A DNA stretch of 64,000 nt from Patiria miniata (Eukaryota; Echinodermata; Asteroidea; Valvatida; Asterinidae), in NCBI RefSeq assembly GCF_015706575.1, contig NW_024037059.1:14235730-14299729 (forward strand), given 5' to 3'. Both the position numbers and the translations under genes were made by a program. Under the pieces are notes generated by a model that was given only the letters and a program-made list of their open reading frames with translations, was not told where the DNA came from and did no database searches. Below, in pieces: positions 55,890 through 64,000 of the stretch. Every line of letters begins with the position of its first letter. The first letter of the stretch is position 1.

Positions 55890-56290
55890 TAAACCTAAAG
55901 ATGCATTTTCTGTGTTTATCCTAGCAATACAAACATTTTGAATGAGACACTGACCGGGCAAAACTGGGCAAAACTAATTTGATTTACGGCCCATGTTTAG
56001 AAATTGATTTATTACAATTTTGAATTATTGGCTGTAGGACAATAATTCTCGTGGGGTAAGCTGGTTCCCGCCCCACAATCAGTGTTGATAGTGTATGGAC
56101 CGGGAGCTGGTGTGCTTGCAAAGTGCCCAAAAACAAAACCCTTTTTTTCCAGAGGCTTGAAGACGTCCCTAGAAAAAGGAAAAAAGGAGCTACTTGGTTG
56201 GAATAAAACACACAAGATGAAAATGTATTAATACAATATCACAAAAAAAAGCACACCAAAAAGTAAAAAAAAACAAATTTGGTGAAGATT
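55890..56290. repeat. Third partial copy of a block A/B segment
   Basis: ctagcaat ... ttttgaatgagaca ... attctcgtggggta ... gccccacaatcagt and following aaaacc...ttttttcnagagg match block A 12,225-12,560 and block B 53,350-53,700. The order is the same, so the original duplication event involved at least three copies of this part. Confidence 0.65.
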
Positions 56291-57520
56291 ATGTGGAATG
56301 CAACTTAAAGTGAAGTTAGAAAATTGATCTATTTATTGACCTCCACTATTGGAAATTTATGTAGAGACAATGGGTCAGTTTTAGTGACAACTAATTGCTA
56401 TAGTGTCACTCGGTCAGTTATGAGAAAGGATCAAGTGTTGTCACTAATTGAGAATTCACTGACGGAAGTTTTCATTGATTTAATATGTGATTGGTGAGAT
56501 AAGATGCAAAACTTGCAAATGCAATTCAGTATTTAATCATTACAGATCAAGATCATTGTTGAGCAGTGATTAGAATATGGATCAGTTGCGGAAAAGCAGT
56601 GCTCGGTAACTAATTAAGAGGATGATCACTGAATTTCAAATTAACTGATCATGACCACTGATGAGGGTGATGGTTTGTGGAGAGCATTGTTTTGGAATCA
56701 CAGTGTTTAAACTTTACTGATCATAGAAGCCAGTGCCAGAATGTTGTTATCACCAGTGGTGACTAGGAGCATGAGTTAAACAGAACTTTTTTTTTAAATA
56801 CCGACTAAACACTGAGTTATAGCTCTGGTTGTCTAAACCATGCTTCCCTTTTTATGAGTTCATTACTTCACATGGCGTATATTCGTAAAGTTCTGGATTT
56901 ACACCCAAAAAAGCTGATATAGTTCATGGCAGTGGAAAACTGTTTGAAACATCAGCTGACAGCTTTGATAAATGTTGATGGCTGTCATTTGTAGCGGCAG
57001 TTATGTAATTGCTGGAGGAATCTGATGAGTTGTTAACCCTCCCTCTCTGGCTGGCAATTTCAAGAAGGCCAGCCCAGCAATCAACATACAAGTGACTGAT
57101 TTTAGTAGTTGAGTGCTCCCTGCTCTAAAGCAGGGTTGACTGGCTGTGATTGTTATGAAACCTGATACAGCTATGCCTTGACTGAAGGAGATTGATCAGC
57201 CAGCTGATTACCTGATTTTGTCTGTTGAGTGAATTTGATTGTCTCAGTGCCTATAACAAATAATGATCTGACTGTTGGTGACTAGCCTGTGTAAAAGGCA
57301 TAGCAGGGGAAGAGGATTGAATTTTGACTGTCTGTGACTGGTCAAACAATAGTTGATTAGATTATCCATCACATTTGTGGAAAAATCACTTCATCATTTT
57401 GGAACATCCCAGATCATAGATGTTGCTATTGAAAATGTTTGTACCTTCGACAATATGAAAGTAAGAACTATTTTTAGTGTTTCTGTAATTGTAGTTTTTA
57501 ATGAATTGTTCTGTATAATT
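56291..57520. other. Sequence rich in tgatcag/cactgat words
   Basis: No gene seen. The words tgatcagt, cagtgat and gattgatcagc recur loosely through 56,380-57,260, giving a low-complexity feel without a fixed period. Confidence 0.4.
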
Positions 57521-57600
57521 GCTGGGCACCTCTGGGAAAACAGTGTACCACTGAGAGGTTTCCCCAGGGTAAATAAGAAATAAATAAAATAAAATAAAGG
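57521..57600 (+). repeat. Probable retroposon 3' tail
   Basis: ctgagaggtttccccagggtaa-type sequence followed by a run of aaataaataaaataaaataaa. Short tandem A-rich tails after a conserved end are typical of SINEs and some LINEs. The body upstream was not recognised. Confidence 0.35.
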
Positions 57601-58953
57601 ATCATTCATTGAAACATTGCTATTGCGATGAAAAGTAGGAGAACGCCACAACAGCTAGAAGTCAACAGTGGACTGACCAATAGCAGATAAAGTTGATTGG
57701 TTGTGGAGAAGGTGGATTGCTGTTTGTAATCATTGTTACTGGTCTTGATTATTACCTGAAAAGTTTGTCATTGAAGATGAAACTGATTTCAGGTGCTGCA
57801 GAATTGTCAAAGCTGATCAGTTACAAGAAAGGTTCATATCTGGAGAATTTGACATTCCAAATTCCACAAATTGTTAAAACCAAAGTGGTCATTAGTAGCA
57901 GCTGAGTACAATCTGTTCTCTGTGTCGACCATTGAGGAGAGAAAAATCTGCAAAGATATTCCAGAAGGATATTCTGAAGCTGGTTTATGGTACTTGTTTC
58001 TGGTATTTTAACAGTGGTGAAAGATGGTTCTTGGTCATTCTGAGTATTTCATTATAGGAGGCGCCTGATCCTTGGAAAAACCTCACATCAGGGTGTTGCC
58101 TAGGTAATTATTACCTTGGTAACTGGAGATGGCGTAACCCCATACTGCGGTTTGGGAGCCCAGTTGGCATAGTGGTAGGGCCAGTATTGAAATTAAAATG
58201 CTGCTATAATTGTAACATTACAATTTGAGGTTGAGTGGTCAGAAAGTCGAAAGTTGAAAATTTTTAGGAGCTATTTGTTCCTCTTCAACATGTGCTGATG
58301 TTTGATTTAATATACGGTATTTTTTTATGCTAAGGTACCTGTATTTTATATTAACCCTAAACCCCCTAGGCTGTGAAAAATCATTAAAATTTGATCATTT
58401 TGGACTGTTAGATTAGAAGTATTAAAAAATGCAATTGTGTAATACCTATTTAGTATTTTATTGTAACTTGCAGGTTGATAAGCTAACTAATTAAGCTTTA
58501 CTTTATACTTGCAAAGTTATGCAAACTGGAGGTGTTATCATTTTTCATGTACATGTTTGGAATTGATGGGGGAGGAATCTTGCGAAAACAGCCTACAATA
58601 ATGTTATTTAATTAACGTTTCATAACTGTGCAAAGTTTTCACTTTCTTGAAATGGACATATGTCGGTTTTTGTGTGTGGTTTTTTAAATTCTTTATTGAT
58701 TCTTTCCTTATTCTTCAAGTTAGCAGAATTTTCTTATGTGCCTGAGGTTCAGTGGGGGAACCTGGGCTTAATTTCTACTTGAATTAGTTTGTAGAATTTC
58801 TAAATCTGAAAAAATAGTTGTGCTATACTTTAGGCTTTTAAATATACAAAATATTTTTTTTAAATATACAAAATAAGTAGGCCCATTTTGCGATACATTG
58901 ATGTCTGGATTTTGAAACCATTCGTTGAGAGAATATAAGTTATTAGCATTAAC
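57601..58953. other. Unannotated AT-rich sequence
   Basis: No gene seen. A tRNA box A-like word (gttggcatagtggtaggg) lies near 58,162 without a matching box B. Confidence 0.4.
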
Positions 58954-59300
58954 TGTAAGATTTTGTGAAAAGAACATTTTTTTTTTTTAATAACAGTATT
59001 TTTTTGGGGGGGGGGGGTTAACCCTTTTATAGTAAGTCATCACTAGGAAGATAATTTTGATGCAGTCCTTGACTCTGTCAACTTAATAATGCACGTCTTC
59101 AACGATACTGGTAAATCCACATGGCTTCCATGTAAGATTTTGTGAAAAGAGCATTTATTATTTTTAAACTTTTGGGGGGGGGGGTAAATTATGGTAAGTC
59201 ATCGCTAAGAAGATAATTTTGATGCAGTCTTTAACTCTGTCAACTTAATGATGCACGTCTATCAGTCTTGAACGGTACTGGTAAATCCACATGGCTTCCT
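58954..59300. repeat. Tandem duplication of about 177 bases
   Basis: tgtaagattttgtgaaaag ... poly(G) ... ggtaaatccacatggcttcc occurs at 58,954-59,130 and 59,131-59,300 with moderate divergence. Each unit contains a poly(G) tract. Confidence 0.85.
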
Positions 59301-59349
59301 TGCCATATCAGGAATATTTTTGCGTACCGATTGATGACGAAATACCTCA

Positions 59350-60095
59350 AACTGTTTCTGTCTAAGGACTTACTTGATTGCAACTACCATCATCAAAGAC
59401 CCATCATGACCTGTCCCAACTGTGTCTGTCTAAAGACTTGCTTTAAATAACTACCATCATCAAAGACCCATTGTGTCCTGTCCCAACTGTGTCTGTCTAA
59501 AGACTTGCTTGATTGTAACTACCATCATCAAAGACCCATCATGTCCTGTCCCAACTGTGTCTGCCTAAAGACTTGCTTGATTGCAACTACCATCATCAAA
59601 GACCCATCATGTCCTGTCCCAACTGTGTCTGTCTAAAGACTTACTTGATTGTAACTACCATCATCAAAGACCCATCGTGTCCTGTCCCAACTGTGTCTGC
59701 CTAAAGACTTGCTTGATTGCAACTACCATCATCAAAGACCCATCATGACCTGTCCCAACTGTGTCTGTCTAAAGACTTACTTGATTGTAACTACCATCAT
59801 CAAAGACCCATCGTGTCCTGTCCCAACTGCGTCTTTCTAAAGACTTGCTTGATTGTAACTACCATCATCAAAGACCCATCGTGTCCTGTCCCAACTGCGT
59901 CTTTCTAAAGACTTGCTTGATTGTAACTACCATCATCAAAGACCCATCGTGTCCTGTCCCAACTGTGTCTGTCTAAAGACTTGCTTGATTGCAACTACCA
60001 TCATCAAAGACCCATCGTGTCCTGTCCCAACTGCGTCTTTCTAAAGACTTGCTTGATTGTAACTACCATCATGAAAGACCCATCATGCCCTGTCC
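59350..60095. repeat. 68-bp minisatellite, about 11 units
   Basis: The unit contains ctaaagacttgcttgattg, aactaccatcatcaaagac, ccatcatgtcctgtcccaac and tgtgtctgt. The word caaagac recurs at 59,394, 59,461, 59,529, 59,597, 59,665, 59,733, 59,801, 59,869, 59,937 and 60,005 (gaaagac at 60,073), almost exactly every 68 bases. Units differ at a few fixed positions (gtgtctgt/gcgtcttt, catcatg/catcgtg) in an ordered way. 68 is not a multiple of three, so it does not encode a protein repeat. Confidence 0.95.
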
Positions 60096-60451
60096 CTTGC
60101 CCTTCCCTTTCCCCTTGCTCATGCAAGTTATTCCTGAGATCCAAGCCTGGCACACTACGACTAAATTGGCAAGGTTTCCTGAACGACTCGAGAAAAAAAG
60201 TATTCTAGACGTTGAATTTTGGCTTCTCAAAGTAGTTTGTACCACGCTGTCAGTAAATTGATTGTTTAATGTTTTTACGAAACAAACACACTTTTTTTCA
60301 TTTTAATTTTCATTTTAATCCTGGGTTCAGTTCGCTTGTTTGAAACTAACAATCTGTACTGTGGGGATTGCAACCAAAGTGAGCTATGTGTGTATCTTTT
60401 GTGTTTATAATGTCTTTAGCCCAATTGCTAGTGACATTAGAGAGGGCGTCT

Positions 60452-60832
60452 TCAAACGGCTGGTTTTGACCCTTATTTTTGTAACCGTTTCATTGAAAGC
60501 TTCTCTCATCAGCTAATTAGAAAGAAGTTTCAAAACTTTATTTCAAATTCATAAAATGGATATCTTTTACTGAATTATTATTTAAAATAAATTCCAAAAA
60601 TCAGATGTGGTGCCAAGAATAATTATGGCTCTTGCTAAGAAAAAATGAATGTCTTTATTCCCTTGACTTCATCCTTAACTCACAATCTGAAGCTTAATAT
60701 CGTGATTATTTTAATATAAATTTCGTCACAATTTCATGCAGACATGCATTGTTTTCCCGCAATAGTTCTCGTGCAATTAAATTTAAAAAAAACTTCAGGC
60801 ACGATAAGACAGTGTTAAAACCAGCCGTTTGA
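60452..60832. repeat. Inverted repeat pair tcaaacggctggtttt, possible MITE
   Basis: A perfect 16-base inverted repeat (60,452-60,467 and 60,817-60,832) frames about 350 AT-rich bases. The outer borders and any target duplication are unclear. Confidence 0.5.
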
Positions 60833-60915
60833 CGTGCAGATATTGTAACTTGATCTAAACCTAATTTCAATCTTCAGGACACTCTGATGGCTTATAATTT
60901 GTTTTCCCTCATCAG

Positions 60916-61104
60916 ATGACTGATCACATGACTGAGATGCTGAGTCCTGGTGGAGGTTTCCTTGGTCTCATTTGGAAGACTGCTGACAGGAATTGGCTGG
61001 ACTGGATCAAGTGGCTGCTGTTGGAGCAAACTTTGAGCAAATCCTTGGCAATGAGAGGTCCCAATCCAATCATACAAGATAATATTCCGAGTCTAAAAAT
61101 TTAA
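60916..61104 (+). CDS. Possible terminal exon of a SAM-dependent methyltransferase-like gene
   Basis: A strong acceptor (tttgttttccctcatcag) directly precedes an open frame that reads MTDHMTEMLSPGGGFLGLIW, then KTADRNWLDWIKWLLLEQTL, to a TAA at 61,102-61,104. The pattern leader-L-x-PGG-x-hydrophobic-LIW matches the strand 5 region after the PGG turn in class I methyltransferases (Methyltransf_11-like), where the catalytic core ends. No upstream exons with the glycine-rich SAM-binding motif were found in the window. It may be a real last exon, a pseudo-exon or chance. Confidence 0.3.
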   Translation: MTDHMTEMLSPGGGFLGLIWKTADRNWLDWIKWLLLEQTLSKSLAMRGPNPIIQDNIPSLKI

Positions 61105-61325
61105 GCAAGGAAAGAGAAATACCAGACAAGAATAAATCACCTTTTTCCAATAAGAAAAGTTCGCAGTTAGAACCATGTAACAAAACTCTTTTGTGAGTTA
61201 GTGAGGTTCTTTGCCATGCAATCCTTCAATTGTTATCTCATGTTTTTCCCAACTATTGTGAGGCAGCACATGTACTTTCATTGCCAAGGGTTTGCTCTTA
61301 TGATTGATTAATTTGAATTAGTTGT

Positions 61326-61579
61326 CCAGGCACATGTCACAAAAGTCTGAAATGTTTTCAAAATTAATAAGGATAAGCACATTACAACCCCACCCCTCCA
61401 AAAAACCCTCCACTCCTTATAACGTTTTTGTTAAGACGTAAAGTTTGAACTCGTGCAAAAGTACAAACCTTATGAATTGCATTAACTGTGATGCTCTCTA
61501 GACTTTTCATTTTTGATTCTGAGTGTTTGTAACTCAAAATGAAGGTCTAAAACAGACAAATTTGTTGACATGTGCCTGG
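61326..61579. repeat. Inverted repeat pair ccaggcacatgtca, possible MITE
   Basis: Perfect 14-base ends (61,326-61,339 and 61,566-61,579) with looser pairing beyond (aaaaagtct/agac). Confidence 0.45.
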
Positions 61580-61633
61580 GCTGTTGTCTTTAACTGAAAA
61601 AAAAGTTAAGCTGAAAATTGATAATTGTATAGA

Positions 61634-62059
61634 TCTACAATGGCACATTATAATCATTGATCAATATAAATTGATCAATTTGGCAGTTTTATGATTATAT
61701 TAATAACACATTAATAGTTGAATTCTGATGTGATGATGTTCTGTTTGATCTCTGCCATTGTATCCTTTTTACTGCTTGAGTTTTGATAATTTTGGATGGC
61801 AGTGATACCATTTGTTTAAATATATACTTTGAAATCATGAAATGTTTTATCAACTTAACTGTTAATGAATCTGTTTCCGACATTTCAGAGAAAAGAGTTC
61901 TATTAATGAGAAGAAAAAAAACAATGCATGACCAATTTTTATTGAGGTAAAGAATGTAACATTTTGCATTTTTATATCATGCCTTTAGTCACAAATTGAA
62001 TGTATTTGGCAAGGTAATATTTATTGGTAAGGTAATATATTATAATGTGCCATTGTAGA
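61634..62059. repeat. Inverted repeat pair tctacaatggcacattata, possible MITE
   Basis: A perfect 21-base inverted repeat (61,634-61,654 and 62,039-62,059) frames about 385 bases of AT-rich sequence. No transposase. The target duplication is not clear. Confidence 0.6.
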
Positions 62060-62116
62060 TTCATTTGCTACTTTAATTAAAATGAGGTTTCTGTGATGTG
62101 ATGGTGTTTTTCTTTT

Positions 62117-62492
62117 GGACATATCTGCTGTCTATTTGTACAAGTTTGCAGCACAGAACATTGCTATCATATCCTGTTGGATAAATTCCATATTTTCTAT
62201 GCTACGATTCAAAAGAAATTGGTTATACAAGTATACAAATAGGGCTAATTTGACACAATTTACTGCAGAAACAGCGAAAAAAATTTAAGCTATTCGTGGA
62301 TTTCAGTATTTCAAGGAAAAAGTACAAATTTGGCAATTTGAAATTTGAAAACTAGAAAAATTTAAGTTGTATTTTTAAGATTTTTTTCTCAAGACACGTT
62401 TTTCGTTTGCAATAATTATGTTTGCGAGAAGAAACAAATGCATTATCTAAGACTTGCTGCAAATTTGATCTAAGTAGACAGCAGATATGTCC
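62117..62492. mobile_element. MITE with ggacatatctgctgtcta ends
   Basis: A perfect 18-base inverted repeat at the ends (62,117-62,134 and 62,475-62,492), with imperfect pairing continuing through tttgcagca. Bordering cttttg/ctttgg may be a worn duplication. Confidence 0.65.
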
Positions 62493-62570
62493 TTTGGATG
62501 TCGGAGAGTGGGGGGGGGGGGGTTCCAACTGAAGGGCTCTCTTCAGTGGGGTTTAACTTAAAAACTTTTT

Positions 62571-62765
62571 GAAGGGCGCCCTCTTGTGATCTATTTTTTA
62601 GACGGCAATGTGTGGGTTGCCCACTTGGAACAAACTAAATGTTAAAATGAAAACCGTCACAAGAGGGCGTCCTTCAAAAAAATTAATTGAAAATTTTTCT
62701 TGGCGCCCTTTATAGTGCCTAACAGTTTTTGAAGTTGAACTTTGTCAAAGAGGGCGCCCTTTGCG
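62571..62765. repeat. Inverted and repeated gagggcgcc motifs (CTCF-like)
   Basis: gaagggcgccctcttgtga (62,571-62,589) and tcacaagagggcgtccttc (62,657-62,675) form an inverted pair. Two more ggcgcccttt words follow (about 62,702 and 62,752). cacaagagggcg resembles the bilaterian CTCF core. It may also simply be a transposon end family. Confidence 0.45.
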
Positions 62766-62899
62766 TATTTTAACTTGTTTTTTTTTTTAAATAAGTTAAA
62801 ATTGTAAAATATTGGGGGTGCCCTCTGGTTATTTAATTTGAAAAAATTTAATTGGAATAAAATACAAGTGAGACATGGTAATTTGGTTTTTTTTTTTAT

Positions 62900-62988
62900 T
62901 TGACCTTGAACTTGAACTTGATAATTAATGGTAAATTTTTTTTTTATTTAACCTTGAACTTGACCTTGAACTTGACCTTGAACTTGAG
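62900..62988. repeat. Short ttgaccttgaac tandem repeat
   Basis: tgaccttgaac is repeated with tttttt spacers; three perfect TGACCTTGA words occur between about 62,901 and 62,982. TCAAGGTCA, its complement, is the monomer site of ERR and NR5A nuclear receptors. Confidence 0.7.
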
Positions 62989-62989
62989 C

Positions 62990-64000
62990 TGACCAAAAAA
63001 AAAGCCCAACGCATACAAGTCCCCCGAGGCGTGCAGGCATGGTGTTCCCCGCCCACAGACATTGACAAGTCCAGCGAGTCGCCCTCTATCTACATCAACT
63101 CATGATCAGTTGATCTTAGTGCACACTAACTCCCCAAACTTGCAAGTCCAAATAATCACAAATGACTTGGTTAACTCCAACATGATAAGGATCCTTATGA
63201 ACTTTAACAATCAGTTTACTTTTCTGACAAAGTCAATGCCGTATTAACCATTTCAATTACTAAGTATTGCAATGGAAATTGTATACCAACAATCACTCCA
63301 AAAATTGCCAAAGTAGAGATCTCTCTCACATCTACTTATGATTGTCTCACTCAACATTTCCGTTGTTCACTGTTGCATCATGGTTCTGATCCCTTTGAAT
63401 GAAATGCAATACAAACAGATTACAATTTGCCAGCTTTCTCCGATATTTCCAATGCAATAAGATTTTAGGGCATTTATCTCAACCACCATTTATATAAATA
63501 ACTCCATGATATAACTCTGAAATCTCCCTGCCGTTTATCGCATCAACATGTACAGTAATCAGTTCATCTCATGAGTGTGTCGTCAGATTTTTACAAGTAA
63601 TTGTAAGTTTATTTTAGCTTTAGACAGACATGCACAATTAAAGGTGAATTGGCAAAGGCTGACACCAATTCAGTAAATGTCAATTGCAAAATGCATAAAT
63701 AATTTTTGCAAGTAGGTTTCACTAATTTATACGTTCAAACATGACCACATTTGGCAGGTTGTTTCTTAAGTATTGTTGCGCATCAAACTTTTCATCAGAT
63801 TCACAAATGTATGTTAGAATGATCACGAGGAGTAACAAAAGATATTCCGAGTACTTTGATGACTTTTGGCAGCACTATTTCTAGTTCTAAGAACGTCTAC
63901 TTTTTGCAAGACATTTAGTGCAAACTCAAAATTGCACTATTTAATGGTTGCCTGAAAGTCAATGTTACAATAAGCGATTGAAAATTTATTGGAATTTTCA
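62990..64000. other. Unannotated AT-rich sequence at the window end
   Basis: No gene or repeat recognised. Confidence 0.45.

Noticed and set aside
58150-58220. tRNA box A-like word gttggcatagtggtaggg
   Set aside because: No box B at a proper distance and no cloverleaf pairing; at most a worn SINE head.
59350-60095. Regular repeats that could suggest a CRISPR array or a protein repeat
   Set aside because: Units are contiguous without unique spacers, the setting is an animal genome, and 68 is not a multiple of three.
60090-60250. Possible exon after a pyrimidine tract (reading IPEIQAWHTTTKLARF)
   Set aside because: The donor is weak and no neighbouring exon in phase was found.

Overview
The window looks like AT-rich, repeat-laden nuclear DNA of a marine invertebrate animal (echinoderm, hemichordate, amphioxus or lophotrochozoan; the sequence does not decide). 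Reasons: no long open frames except inside mobile elements, many tacatgtaca runs and long poly(G) tracts, abundant short inverted-repeat transposons with clean target duplications, and two kinds of tyrosine-recombinase retrotransposon (Ngaro/PAT-like and DIRS-like). No bacterial operons, CRISPR arrays, rRNA or convincing intact tRNA were seen.

Layout. 0.5-1.0 kb: TA-flanked foldback MITE. 2.3-13.3 kb: 'block A' of an old segmental duplication, interrupted by a hAT-type element (4,575-10,342) that itself received a Ngaro/PAT-like element (4,923-9,864, minus strand). 13.3-25.0 kb: a nest inside a pogo-like terminal-repeat pair: a 10-kb element with long inverted arms (13,638-23,664) carrying mirrored promoter-like modules, an array of a 14-base motif (16.7-18.4 kb), and a Mutator-like element with a 9-bp target duplication (19,439-21,423). 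25.1-25.9 kb: hAT and mariner-type MITEs. 26.4-33.5 kb: the best host gene candidate, a small multi-exon minus-strand gene for a secreted peptide precursor, with a DIRS-like element sitting in intron 2. 27.4-46.4 kb: a recent tandem duplication whose unit is [DIRS-like element + 3.4 kb flank]; the second unit holds a fuller DIRS-like copy with an internal complementary region, a copy of exons 1-2 that has lost its start codon, and a later MITE insertion. 47.7-48.9 kb: decayed exon-like sequence. 48.6-55.1 kb: 'block B', paralogous to block A, with its own insertions. 55.9-56.3 kb: a third partial paralogue. 58.9-60.1 kb: tandem duplication and a 68-bp minisatellite. 60.4-62.7 kb: a possible methyltransferase-like terminal exon surrounded by inverted-repeat elements.

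The paralogous blocks act as natural empty-site controls: several insertions present in one copy are absent from the other, which fixes their ends and relative order. The most notable items are the secreted-peptide gene with the DIRS intron insertion, the tandem duplication whose junction falls exactly on the DIRS left end, the eight exact GGTAACGGAAGGAC motifs, and the mirrored CRE-CCAAT-E2F-GC-TATA modules in the inverted arms.
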